Positions 23,283 to 35,190 of a stretch of DNA of 64,000 nucleotides are shown piece by piece; position 1 is the first letter of the stretch, and every line of letters begins with the position of its first letter. The notes beneath the pieces were generated by a model. It saw nothing but the letters and a program-made list of their open reading frames with translations. It did not search any database and had not been told where the DNA came from. Where the stretch lies: NCBI RefSeq assembly GCF_910591885.1, contig NC_063283.1:7363001-7427000 (forward strand). Direction: 5' to 3'. Both the position numbers and the translations under genes were made by a program. The stretch is from Bombus terrestris. Lineage: Eukaryota; Arthropoda; Insecta; Hymenoptera; Apidae.

Positions 23283-23715
23283 CAGTGATGGATAAAAGGA
23301 AGTTTAAAATTGACGCATTATCAAGTCTAGTAACTTTCGTACTAAAAATTCTTCACCATGTTGGTAACGGTCATTTGTTCCGTACTATACAAGTATTATA
23401 TTTATTACGGTAATTTTAAGTAATCTTTCATTCATTCCACTTCCATCTCTGTTTAAATTTCGCCTTGTCTAGAAAAACTAGGGTAACATGTAGCGATAAA
23501 AACTACTGGATCATATTTATGTGAAACTTGCGAAGAAACTCGAAAGTGTATTCAAGAATTTCGAGGGATTTTCAAAAACGCGAAAACATGAGAAGAACCA
23601 CACACACTGGAACGGTCCAGTGTGCAGGCGACGTCGGTAAAGATAAGGTTGCAAATGGAAGATTAAATATAAATCCATTTCGTGGAAATTAAATTTTATA
23701 AAAATTTCCTCCTCC
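23283..23715. other. AT-rich non-coding 3' of the Tc1 element
   Basis: No gene recognised. If the MXD gene's last coding exon is close to the zipper exon it should lie below 23963, but no acidic C-terminal exon was visible here. Confidence 0.4.
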
Positions 23716-23836
23716 GCTGTAAAATATCCAAAGTATGGCGCTCTCTATAATATTTTGAAAAACAATCTTCCACCGAGTTTCCACCTTTTTAACTTCTGTT
23801 TTTAAACATACGAATTTGCATAAAAATCCACAGTCT
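23716..23836 (-). repeat. Dispersed repeat family A, copy 3
   Basis: Read on the minus strand: GTGGATTTTTATGCAAATTC, then GAGCGCCATACTTTGGATATTTTAC near its end. It shares both motif blocks with the 61958 copy (ATGCTTTCTGTAATACTCG side) and the first block with 9828 and 42771. Confidence 0.55.
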
Positions 23837-23962
23837 AATAACGACAATAACAATTTTAGTCGACAGCCGAATGAAAATGATGGGATCCTCCTAGCGTGAA
23901 ACATCGATTGATCATTTGAAACAGTAAGTGATAGCATGCGATAGAGGTAAAGCAACACTTAC

Positions 23963-24275
23963 CGGACTCCGAGACAGAGGGGCTGCCTGCAGAGTTCCTG
24001 GAGCTGGCCGTGGAGCTGGTCGACGAAGCTGTGCCGAGAGAACACTCGGAAACGCTGCGCCGTTTGGAGAGAAGAGCCGCGGCCGCGGCAGCTCCAGGAC
24101 CGCAAGAGGAACCGGTTGGAGCGCTTGAGCTTAGCCCATGGAGGCCGTGGAGGCCGTGCAACACGTGCAGGCCTGTCTGGTTTGTCAGCTGCTCTAGCCG
24201 TCGCCTGAGGAACCTCTGCTCGCGAGACAGCTGTTCCTTGTGCACGGCGTGCTTGCGTTCACGCTCCTCCAGGCT
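23963..24275 (-). CDS. Mxd: MXD/MAD-family bHLHZip transcription factor, leucine-zipper exon (partial gene)
   Basis: This 313-bp exon encodes 104 residues plus one base. It begins SLEERERKHAVHKEQLSREQ and continues RFLRRRLEQL, which joins in frame to ...KAKRFIK of the upstream exon. The heptad positions are L2, H9, L16, L23 and L30, giving an MXD-type zipper for pairing with MAX. The zipper is followed by LHGLHGLHGL, a seven-residue Ala-rich stretch (GAAAAAALL), KRRSVSECSLG and a Ser/Thr-rich tail ending GSPSVSES. In vertebrate family members the equivalent place holds a Ser-rich segment before an acidic C-terminal exon. The acceptor is gggttacag before AGC and the donor is G before GTAAGT, so the next exon starts in phase 1. 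I could not locate that last exon below 23963. If the donor is ignored, translation runs on into intron sequence until a stop near 23856; that extension is probably not real. The length is longer than the vertebrate counterpart because of the His-Gly-Leu and Ala repeats. Confidence 0.92.
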
Positions 24276-24299
24276 CTGTAACCCAACGTTCATCCCCAT

Positions 24300-26610
24300 T
24301 ATGCATCATGCAACCTCGATTCAATCCCTTTAGGTTATATCATCGGGGCGTATATCCCTAATATAGATACATTCGTTGATTATGATATTCGGTCGATATT
24401 AAGATGTTCAGGCAGTCGAATTGTCAGAAATTGTCAGTGGATGCTGTATTTAAAAATTAATATCTAGATTTTTGGAATTTTAATCTGGCGATCCTCGAAC
24501 GAGATTTTTGCCTTAATTTGGATTTTTGGTTTTAGTTGGATAAGAGACTTTAGATATTTAAAGTATTTAACGTGGAATTGAGAGGAGAAATCTCGCGAAT
24601 ATCAGTGAATATTCTTTTATATCTTTTCCTTTTTCTTTTTTCTTCACATTTAAGAGAACTTTTAAAAGGCGAGAAAACACGATTCGGTTGAAAATGACTA
24701 TAAAACGCAAGAGATACTATACGAAACTGAATCTAGAATTAATTTCGAAATCAACTATTATTTTTTATTCCATTTTATTCTATGGATCATTCTATACTTG
24801 TTCCAGCAATGTCAGTATTCTCATTAGAAAATGTATTTTGAAGTAAATTATGTTTCACCGCGTTTCCATCCCAATACTCTGTTCCTCCTTAACGTAATTC
24901 TAAGGCAAGTAGAAACAAAATAGCCCAAAGGACGTAATATCATCCCCTGAAACTCTAATGTATTTCGATAAAACTTCCATAAGTCAACTAACCATAAAAC
25001 CCTAATAGAACGAACAGCTTCCAATAAAATCAATTTGCCACATGGTTTTTCAAAGAGAGAAAAAAAGAGAGAGATTATCATAGACGTTTTAATCTTTCGA
25101 ACGTTCGTCCCCTGATTTATCATGCTCCTGTAAAAAATTCCGCTACAGATAATCCCGTTGGACGTTAGCCCGGGATCGGAGTATTTTTTTAATGCGTTTA
25201 CGGGATACTGCGCGCAAAAGGATTTCAACGTTAACCGCGTTTCTGTCCATGGCGGGACTCGCGGCAATTGGCTTCTGCTTTTGTTCCATCTTCATTTCGA
25301 AGATTAATTCTGGTGAGCGGATACGAAACTGCTGAAAAATCGCGGAATTAATGGGTTGGAGAGGGGGATTGGAACACAGTTCGCTAAGCTCGCGAGGATT
25401 ACAATAAAGCCGCAGCTAATTCGAGGGCTCTGACATGAGATTTAGATAATTTAAACTTCTTATTGGGAATGTTCGTTTCGTGTTAATGAACCGGGCATGG
25501 GATATTATTTTGCCTGGTCAAGGAATTGTTCAAAGAATTTCACGTTCTATTAATAACGAAGGGAACGTCCAAATGAACGACATTCTGTTAATTAAATCAG
25601 CAAACAAGAGCTCGGTTTCGATTCGTTGATCAGAAAATTTGTCGCACGAGTGGGAAATATATTTCTGGTGTTTGTGACATCTGAGAAATCCGAAACGAAT
25701 GCTTGTTCTTGAATTTGTATATCCCAATTCTACTTTCATTTTAACCGGCAGAAATTAGCTTCAGTTAAGAAATATTTTAACGCTACATTACAGATAGACA
25801 ACCGTGAGTATTTTCTTCCCAAACTTAAAGAATTCCTTGAGTATTAAAAGACACGATCGCTCGTTATCTAAAGCCTATCATTTATCATTTATCATTTATC
25901 ATTCAATTTATAATACGATGCGATATGATGCAAAAGAACGCAGCAGGATTGAAAAATTTGTATCGAAATAAAAATTATGAAATTCTGTTATTTCCAAAGA
26001 AATATATCGAATAATCAAGCGAAATACGCCGTAGTAATAGAAATTTTCAGAATTGTTAATCCTTTCAAAGAAATATCCTTATTATAAAATATTTAATAGT
26101 AGAAGGACACGGCTCTTAGGATACGAGAGCTCGCTTTTTGCGCGATAAAGGTAGAGGGAATAATTCCCAGCAATCGACTGCAACGAGCTTCAAGGTTCGT
26201 TGTCTGGGCTATATTAAAACACGATTTACACTCGCGGTCCAATTACGATCAAGATCCGGTCAACTACCACTCAGCACTTCTCGAACGCGCAGAAACACAT
26301 GGACGTTCCATGGTCACGTTCCAACAATTTCGATAGCGTTTAGATAAATTTATCGCCGTTGACCGCGATACTAAAGCTACGATACCGAAATACGCGATAA
26401 CGATTACAGAAAATACAATTAGGCTTAAACGAAACATTTCGTCGAGTTGCCACGGTTAACCATAATGCCAGGTAAATACTCGGCAACGAGTATGATGGGC
26501 CAAAGTACTAAAAAGATTAAGCGGTTCGAACGATGACAAAGAATAAAATGACAAGATCCGGAGAGGTTTGTACAAAAGCCCACGAGACAAAGGTTTTTCG
26601 AGTTGGACGA
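24300..26610. other. Intronic, nothing recognised except a short ATCATTT repeat
   Basis: A 139-codon minus-strand frame at 24848-25267 and a 69-codon frame at 25530-25739 are unrecognised. Four copies of TATCATT lie at 25877-25903. Otherwise AT-rich intron sequence. Confidence 0.45.
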
Positions 26611-26613
26611 GAC

Positions 26614-26688
26614 AAGGGAAGAACACCGGTGTATCAATACTTAATTTAACTTTATAATTAGGTAGACCGTCGGTTCGTTGAAGAACAT
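26614..26688 (-). repeat. Dispersed repeat B, copy 2
   Basis: Inverted relative to the 20721-20800 copy. It shares CTAATTAYAAAGTTAAATTA and the flanking GTTCTTCAACGAA block. A 174-codon minus-strand frame (26456-26980) crosses it and yields the same NYKVKLSID peptide seen in the other copy, so that frame is partly repeat-derived. Confidence 0.55.
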
Positions 26689-26689
26689 C

Positions 26690-28130
26690 CGAAGCAATCG
26701 CTTTCGAACGAACAACAGTCGTTGGATTCCCATCGCAATAGGGGTTCGTCGCTACTGTTGAAGGAAAAGAAGCAACTTCCTGGCTGACCCAACGCGATTC
26801 TCTTTGACTTAAATGAAAAATGTTTCCTGCCTCGGCGATGCTCCTTTTAAGCGACTTCGATACTATCGGATCTCTCCATCGAGCACGGAAAATTAAACGA
26901 ATGACGCGAAATAATACTACAGTTTCCCTTTGATCAAACACGAGGAATTTCAAACTCGTTACCGAAGAAAATATAATCACGTTGTGGGATTATTAATCCG
27001 TTAATTCGTCACAGAGATTACCAACCTTTCAAACGTGTAATTTTTCTTTGTTCCTAGAAACCTATCCTCCTTTGAACGCATTATAACAATTATACATTTA
27101 ACGTTAAGATCAAGATTAGAGCCTAACAGAAATAAATTAATCCGCTGTTACTAATTCCATGTTGAGAAGAGTTCAGTAGGAAAGTACATTCTTTGTCAGC
27201 GATTTTTTAAATCCAACAATTTATAATCCCGTGGAAGCTAGCATTTCTAACACCGATAATTGTCACTACTAATGATGCGATACAAACGATAACTGCTGCT
27301 ACTAACTACAATAGTAAACTGTTACTTTCGGATTGAGTGTCATTTTCTCCATACTGTCTGGAAATAAAAACGAATGTTGCTGAACCATTAATCTAGCTCT
27401 TAGAATTACCTCGACATCTGAGAATCCGACTTTTCTGTTTCCATTGGAAGGTACAGCAAACTTCAATTTCATCGAAAACATCATACGCAATTTTGCTTGA
27501 GAACTGTCTTGTACGAACGAGAACGTATTACTATCTTTTCTATTACACGGAAAAAGGATGCCAGACGGATTGTCGATATTGCTAAAGAACTATTACATAA
27601 GATCAGAGCAGAACGATAACAACAACCAGCGTAAAAGCGTCATCGCGGAAGAACTAGTCGGGCTAGATTCAATTAAAGAAGACACGAGATATATATCTCG
27701 TGTTCGAGAAGAGACTGCTGCGAGTAATTAAGGCGACGTATCACGCGATCCGAAATTAACAGTTGGTTATTGATTTGTGCCCTTTTTCCCTGCTCTTTTT
27801 ATACGTTCAAGATCAGATCGATCGAATATTCATCGAGTTTCATCTATTCGTGTCATCTTACGATTGTTATCCCCTCTCTGCGATCTTTACTTTTTTCTTT
27901 TTTTTTTTTCATTGTATCGTCTTTATTAATTTATAACAGCTAGAAACGTAAAAATATTAATTTATGACATTTGAAACTATTTTCTAATATTGCTCGTTTC
28001 GTTTAGCATTTATATTCGTAATATGTTTCGCATAGATATAATTGAAAAGTTTAATAAATGTCGATAGACATCAGACTGGAACGCGGTTGTGAATTTCGAG
28101 AATGCGCTTGTGAATGCGGCTGCGAAATGA
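26690..28130. other. Intronic, AT-rich, nothing recognised
   Basis: No gene or structured repeat. A poly(T)-rich tract lies at about 27890-27910. Confidence 0.5.
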
Positions 28131-28159
28131 AAATGTAGAATGTTTGATCGTGACAATGC

Positions 28160-28357
28160 GCGCACAGGTAAATGTGAAAATAATTGCGAATTGTGTGAAG
28201 GCGAATGTGAAAACAATTGCAAATCGCGTGAATGTCACTGTGAAAATAATTACGAATTGTGTGAGTGTAGACGCGAGAAGAACAGCAAATTGTGTGAATG
28301 TACAGGCGAAAACAATTGCAAATTGTGTGAATGTAAACGTGAAAATAATTACGAATT
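28160..28357. repeat. 33-bp minisatellite, six tandem units
   Basis: Six consecutive 33-bp units begin at 28160, 28193, 28226, 28259, 28292 and 28325. Each is of the form GYGTGAATGTNNNNGTGAAA followed by AYAATTRCGAATT. A weaker related stretch precedes the array (28095-28135). Because 33 is a multiple of three, several frames on both strands stay open for 70-145 codons with an 11-residue repeat (for example ECKRENNYELC). This is a repeat artefact unless expression is shown. Confidence 0.95.
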
Positions 28358-28359
28358 CC

Positions 28360-29050
28360 CTTAACAAACATTGTACAACTCTCTTGACCAAACTCTCAAA
28401 TTTGACCAATGTAATCACGACGGTGTTGTGCTATGTTATAGTGCTAATCACAGTTCAGAATATTTTATATAGCATACCGACTCCGTACTGCACAAATATC
28501 GTATGTCGACTTTTAGCGTTTCCAAGAGAAACAGTTTCAAAAATTCGATGATACTTTATAATTAAATAACCACTTTTATTTATCCTTTATCAACGATATT
28601 ATAAAATTGACGATGCAAATTATGCGTCCTTTTTAGGAATACAAAATGACAAAGCTTGTTCTCTCTTTGGTCCCAGAAAATATTTGCATGAACGCTAAAT
28701 GCGCCGATACGGAAATATTCTTTTTGACGAATTTATTACGAAATAGCATAGAGATGCATAGAGATACGCCATAAAGAGACAGTGGAGAAATATTTGTTGC
28801 ATGTAGGAAGTAAAATTTCATAGAAGGTAGACGTACGATATTTGTGCAGTAAGCCATCGGCGTACGATAATACGAAGATGAAAATTTTGTACGACAAGCG
28901 TTCGAATACTTCCACGAGTCGGTGTATTTTCTAAAAGTCACAAACTTCGTTATTCAACAAATGATATCGAATTCTCACATCCACCCATTTATCCGTTAAG
29001 ATTCACCTCCCAGTGTTTACGCAACGCTCGCAGATAGAAAACTGTGGTCA
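28360..29050. other. Intronic, AT-rich
   Basis: A 102-codon minus-strand frame at 28633-28941 has no recognisable feature. Nothing else. Confidence 0.45.
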
Positions 29051-30020
29051 CTCGCGAGGAAGAGGCCATCCGCTTCCGGTGTAAAAGGCGCAACGATCGG
29101 TGAACGCGATTGGACGGCTTCCCGTTGCATCAGCGACGCAGCAAGAAGCATCGATGTGCGTCGCTGTTTTCTTTTTTTTTCCCCTCCATCTCACCCCATC
29201 TTCTTTTTTTTTTTCTTTTTGTCCGGTAATCGAGTCGAACGCGTTCAATTCGTTCGAAATACAATTAACGCGGACGACGACGACGCGACGTGTGAACGTC
29301 GAATACGTACGTATATTTGCGCTGGCAATCCGATTAACCGTTTCAAGGTGGGGACTTTTACGGGGCTTAAATCGATTCTACGTCGAAACTCCCGGAATTT
29401 CTCTCGTTTTTCTCTTCTTCCTTCTTCCCCTTTCTTTATCAGTGCTGAAATCTCTCTTTTAACGTCTTTACGTTGTTACTTTGTATTTCAAAATTTCCTC
29501 TTTCGAGGAAAATTCGAGGAGAATTCGTAATAGAAACACTGCGAATTTCTCGAACTATTTTACTATCGCTAGAGCGTCTTTTGTTCGATACATTTTTCGA
29601 TTTCTCTCGCAACGACTCTTTTCCATGTGCCCTTCTTTTTTATTTCTAAAGTTACTTCCTTTCGTCTTTGCACCGATCACAGTGTTGAAATTTCCTTTTT
29701 ACACTTCGTCAGCTACGTACGTATGATCGTTCTCTCGTGATGTTTTCCTCGATCGACGTCAAACTCACGGTGCTGCAAACGCAGTGTCGCGGCGTATCGA
29801 GTCTGCAGGTTCTATGCGTCTAATTATTCCGAGAATTTTTGACGATTAAGAACAAAGTACACCGATTCGCTTTAGCAGAGACTTTCCTTCTGTTGCGGTT
29901 CCTTATCTTGCGGACTAAATTCGGTTGCGATGATTGTTGAGCTACTGACTGGAACCGAACAGCCAATCGGGTCTTGACAGAGGATAAACGAGCAGCTGTT
30001 ACGATCACAGCGGCTTACAA
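29050..30020. other. Intronic, CT/T-tract-rich with a GC-richer core
   Basis: Poly(T)/CT tracts at about 29168-29222 on the plus strand, then CpG-rich sequence (29230-29380). The 120- and 124-codon frames are Phe/Ser-rich products of these tracts. Confidence 0.45.
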
Positions 30021-30223
30021 TTACATATGGAATTACGGATATTGGTTTCTCGACTTAAATAAAACGTGTCTTACTTCGCCACTCTTCTCCATTCTCCTTC
30101 GCCTCTGAAATTCCTTCCTCGGAAACCTAGGGATTTCTAGTTCGTAGAATTCACCTCGGAATACTCTCTGTCTTGATAGGATTGCTTGCCAGCACGTAGA
30201 AATTCTTCTAAGTCGCAATTTAA

Positions 30224-30480
30224 TCACGGTAGAGTGTACCTCGGCAAGGTACTGCCGAAGGGAAGCCGGTAAGGTGATAGATTATATCCCACCACTGATC
30301 CGGAATGGACACTGTCCACGAAAGTAGTTGGAATCGAAAGGGAACCACCAGAAACGTTCACGGTAGTCGAGTAGTCGCCGGAAACGATTTTGGGTAAAGT
30401 GACCACTAGCAACCACCGAGTGACCACAGTGAACGCTGTCCACGATGAGCAATCGAGCAAGGGTTGCTAGAGCAAAGTAG
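30224..30480. other. Unclassified GC-richer block
   Basis: Compositionally distinct, with internal near-repeats (CACTGTCCACGA and CGCTGTCCACGA; GTGACCAC twice). The minus-strand frame (78 codons) is Ser/Thr/Val-rich and looks less biased than chance frames, but I recognise no family. It might be an old mobile-element fragment. Confidence 0.3.
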
Positions 30481-30499
30481 CTTCGAGCACCCTTCGTCC

Positions 30500-31600
30500 G
30501 TGCGAATCGAAGACTATCCAGGAAAAATATTTATTTACTCATCTTGTAGTATCTGTTTGTTAGCGATTATATACTCGCAGTAGTTAGAGTCGATTATTTT
30601 TTCTATATAAATTAGAGTGGCTACGAGAAGGACATGGACATAGCCTACTTTTTCAACGAAGATTTTTACCGAGATTCTGTACATTTCATTTTCGTGGTAT
30701 GAAACTTTGGTAGCAATACAACGTAAATCCTTTCGCTGTTGAATATTTATTCTGCCGACAAGGTGTTCGAAAATGGATGAATTTTCCAACTGATTGATTA
30801 TACCGTGTGGGACTATGTTACGTGGGATCCGTAAATTTACGACTTCAGCATGACGGATACGCATCTCACAGAACGTATTATGATGGTTAGAGCAGTGACA
30901 GGGTTCATACCTATTTGGATTTAATTAATCGGTATATAGACACTACGATAGATGCAAGGGCGAGCCACATACTTGTAGCCGCTGTGTACTTAATACGTTC
31001 TTTATTTCCCAACACGTTCGGTTTTATTTTTCAAGGTGATTTTTGCCAGATCTTTGTCAAAATGATCGCTGAAGCGTAACCTTTAAAACGACATATATTT
31101 GCAAGCGTTAAAAAATGCCTACGCTGCACACAAGGGGAGAAAATGGAACGAGCGTACATACGTATTATAGTGGTACGATTCTTTTGAGATTTGAGAGAAA
31201 TCGATGAAGATTTGAGAACCGACCAGAGAGAAGAGTGCATTATCTGCTATTTACTAGGACGGTACGTACGAAATGTCGAACCTGAAAATGACCTCCGAGG
31301 TTCGACTACAAGAGGCCAATACCGTTCGTTAAAGTTTGTCACCGGTATATCCTCGCAAACAGTTAAAAATGAGTCTGGCCAATTTCAGGAATTCGATGCT
31401 TTCAATATCAACATCCTCACAAAATTAAACCATTTCGCTCGTCCACCTACTCTTCGTCGAAACTCGGCCTTTCCCTTTTCCCAAGAAAATCCGCAACAAC
31501 CCGGCGAAACAAAAGAAACAAAGGCCGGAAGAAATCGAAAGAGAAGCGAAAGAAGATGGTAGCATGTAAATAAGCGCGAGGCAAGAGGAAAACGGCGCTG
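30500..31600. other. Intronic, nothing recognised
   Basis: Frames up to 123 codons, overlapping on both strands, no domain. Confidence 0.45.
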
Positions 31601-31629
31601 CACAGAGCGTGCGCGATCGAAGAGGTGAA

Positions 31630-31686
31630 CTGAGAGAGAGAGAGAGAAAGATAAGGAAAAAAGAGAGAAAAAGGGAGAGAGAGGAA
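31630..31686. repeat. (GA)n-rich purine tract
   Basis: GAGAGAGAGAGAAAGATAAGG-type purine run of about 55 bp, imperfect. Confidence 0.85.
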
Positions 31687-31689
31687 TTG

Positions 31690-34600
31690 AAGGAGTCGTC
31701 TGCGATTTATGACACCCTTCCAGAACACTACACGTTGCTCGGCTCCCCTGTAATCACTTCTTCTCTGTTCGAAAGAGAAGAGAGGAACGCCTGGGAACAA
31801 GAGAGCCCCGGGAAAAAGCTAAGACGCGAGTCGACAGGGTGCAGGAGATACAAAGATAAGCAATTGGCGCGAGCCGTGGAATGGCAGGGAATAATGGCGA
31901 GGGTGGCGATTAGAAAGCGGGACAAAATTGTCTGCGACTTACCGAGGACCAACGGGACAAAGGAAGCGTCCGGTCGGTCGCGTCGCTGATGAGAAAAAAT
32001 GCTGGATAAGGGGGCGGAACAAAAGATACCGTTGGATACTGTGTTGCGACGTTGAAATTGTAGAGTTAATGCGTACGCTCGCAGGGGATAGTTTGGAAAT
32101 TGGTGCGCGTCCGTTGCCCCGTTCCCTTTCATTTTGCTGCTGGTTTCTTGGGGATTAGGGTAACTTGCAAAGTTTCGAGAGCTCCAGTCTGATAAAGATT
32201 CGTTGGGTGACCGATTATGTCTCGAAAATTAACCGAGAGGTAATTACACCGGTTAAGAAAGTTTCTGTCGCGGTGGACGTTTCGCTGAATCTTATGTATT
32301 TTTCTACATCTACAGCTTTTACACGATGCTTAAATTTAAATTTACCTTACAATATTTAAATCTAATTTGACAGTACATGATACGACGTATAGTAGAGGAC
32401 GAGTTTGAGCTTTAGCAGGGATTTAGGGTGTACGATGTTTGATCGAACTATTCGTTAAATATTTAAATCGTTCGATCAAGCGATTCGTCAAACGTTTGAT
32501 CGTTGTAATTGTTCGATCGAATGATTTAAATATTTACAAAACGATGTATAAAAATCAGTCGAAAGCATCAGTTACCATTTTGATTACGCGGATAATTTGT
32601 TCTCGAGTGAATGAACGTGGAAGAACGCGCGAGACGGTGGATAGAAAGCGGCGCGATTAGAGTTTCTCGGCACGAAACGGTGGAAGCCTCGCTTTTAAGC
32701 CGGCTTCCGCGCATTTTACGACAGTAGCCAGGGCTCGACCGCTTCGAAACCAACCTTATCTACGTTGTAAACTCATATCAAGCCGAAGGAAGAAGCACAG
32801 GACAGTACACACACGCGCGTATCGAACGATGTCTCTTATCTGCAATCCTGGTGACCTCACCCTTTCGATCCTTTTATAGCTGGCTTTTCTCAGGCCACAG
32901 AATATCTTTCGGTAAGGATATTTCAAGCCAATTTTGAATTCTTTTTGATATGTAGATTATCGTGCGAAAGTGTTTAGATGCTCGTTCATTTTTCCCAGAA
33001 TTTGGTTTCATCATGGAATTACATATAGATAGACAAAGGAAGATCTAAAAATTCTCTTATCAAGTTACTGTTGATGCGATGGTTCTAACGTTGGAATATG
33101 TGCGGCCTGCATGCTAAATTGATTAAACAAACAACCGATTTTATACACTTTAAATACTACAACGTTGATCTATTAACCTCGAACATCAAGGAATTTCTTT
33201 TTCCCTTTAGAATTGAATCTCTTTCAAAATGGGAGCAGTTGACCCGTTTCTCGATCCGAAAGAACCGTTCAAGAACTCCCAACAATCATACAAACGCGTT
33301 GAAACCTGCCACAAGTCACAGAACACGATTCAACGAACAAATTCTGAAGAGATGAAGTACCAAATCGTTCCAAGACTAATTCCAAAATAGAAGAAATTAA
33401 TCGCCTATTTTTTGATCCAAAGAAAGCCTCGAGAAGTTTCGAAAAATTATCCGAATACTTCAAAATGTCTGGCGACTCGCGGGAAACTCGCGGACCCAAA
33501 CAAAACAGATTCCGAGGAAACAAACTTCCCAAAACCTCCGCGAATGCTTTTAGAAAATCAGGATTGGGAGATTAAAGTAATGCAGAGATAGCAGAGGCAG
33601 CAAATGTTGCGCGACGGCAAATCGAATCGACGTCGTGTCGAGCGAGAATCCGTAAAACGGGCCTGGAAAAGAAAGGGACACGTGGGTTTTTCCTTTTCGG
33701 CCGCTTCCGCCACGAAGGAAAGTGAAATGGATCGCGTCGAGGCGTGCGTCTGCTCGATTTAAAGAAGTAATTTGCTTCGGTGAAATCAGCTCGCACCGAC
33801 TCGTTGGACTTTCCTGCGACGAGCGAACATAAATTCTTCCTACGGCTCAACCGTATCCCCGAGCCGTTGCTATATATTTTCTCTCTTTCTCGTTTTCTCT
33901 CTGCCTCCTTCTTCGTTCGGGGGATATTTAATGTCCGGGAACGGACGCTGCCGCTTAGCGACAATTGTGTTTAATTGTCAGGAAAAAAGCATCTCTGCTT
34001 GTGCTCTCTTTTTCCTTCTGCTGGCCTCGCGTTTGTCGAGTCCCGCGCCTGTGTCAAAGGTTAGATAATTCGAATGGTCGAAGGGAATCGGTGGGAGAAG
34101 AGAGGAGACGAGGGAGACATCAGGACGTTCCTTAATTTTCCAACGACAAATTGGATCTTGTCGAAGTGTGAGTTCGCTCGAGGAACGTGTGTTTCGTCTG
34201 ATTAGGTGGCTCGTTTTTTGGCTTCCTGCGAACAGATCGATGGATGCTCCGGGAGTTCGATTTTTCATTACCTGGACGAACGTGGCGACGTTTTGTAAAA
34301 GGAATTTTATGTTTGGAAAGAGGCGAAGGTTCTTGAGTATCCCGTTCGATAAGATCGAATAACCCTTCGCAGTGCGTAAGTATAAAACTGCGGATTCTCC
34401 TTCAATCGGCTGTATTCTTTCAGGTGAAACATCTGTTAAATTCAATTAAATTTTACGCCTGAATTTCTGCGAGTTTTCAATCCGTATTTTCACGATTTTC
34501 ACAGAAATCGGCGTTCAATGACTCGCGGCGCTGCCGTATTTAATTTAAAACCAGTAAAAGAGTGTTTTATAACTAGCTGCGCGTTCGCGATTTCGTCCGC

Positions 34601-34920
34601 ACAGTATTTTAATTTATGTTTATTACTCTCTGTTTGAACACCCTTCAGGAGTTAAATTTCGAAAAACGCCCAAACACCTGTTCGCCTATTTTTAATGAGA
34701 AATTCGTACACCGAATTTCACATCCTCGACTTTAGCAAGTCGTGGTATATGTATCATTTTTACTTTTTCAGGTTTTTTATTCCCAACAATTCTTTTCTAT
34801 CCTACGCCTACATCTTAAAAGGAGTATACTGCCAAAATTTCACGTTTCTAAGTACGGTGGCTTGTGCTAGGAGTTGACGGACAAATCAGTCACCCTTGCA
34901 TCATATAACTCGTATTATAT
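31690..34920. other. Intronic, mixed composition, nothing recognised
   Basis: GC-richer patches at 31700-32140, 32630-32760 and 33600-34400 carry overlapping frames (up to 155 codons on the minus strand at 33978-34445) without recognisable domains. Part of 32440-32530 repeats GTTCGATCGAA/CGTTTGATCG-type motifs. No exon is called. Confidence 0.4.
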
Positions 34921-34965
34921 AACTTATAGAAAACTTATAAATATATAGACTACTATGCAAATTTC

Positions 34966-35190
34966 TATGTAAATTTAGATTTTTGAGAATACGATTAAAA
35001 AAATAGAATTGCGGTAGAAAATTATTCTATCCGTCAAGTATTACAGAAAGCGCTATGATACGTTATATCTATCTCTATATTACACACAGAGTTTTATGCA
35101 AATTTAGATTTTCGAGAATACGATTAAAAAAGTACAGCTTGGACGGAAGATTATTCTTCACCCTTCGAGTATTATAAAAAGCGTCGTGAT
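34966..35190. repeat. 129-bp tandem duplication (about 1.8 copies)
   Basis: TATGTAAATTTAGATTTTTG at 34966 recurs as TATGCAAATTTAGATTTTCG at 35095. The two are followed in step by GAATACGATTAAAAAA, GAAAATTATTCT/GAAGATTATTCT and AGTATTAYARAAAGCG segments. Confidence 0.85.

Noticed and set aside
26456..26980. 174-codon minus-strand frame
   Set aside because: It overlaps a dispersed repeat shared with 20.7 kb and shows no domain.
28114..28551. Cys/Asn-rich repeat protein in the 33-bp array
   Set aside because: Openness is explained by a repeat unit divisible by three; frames on the opposite strand are equally open.
33978..34445. 155-codon minus-strand frame as an extra MXD exon or nested gene
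   Set aside because: No MXD motif, no convincing splice context, no recognisable domain.
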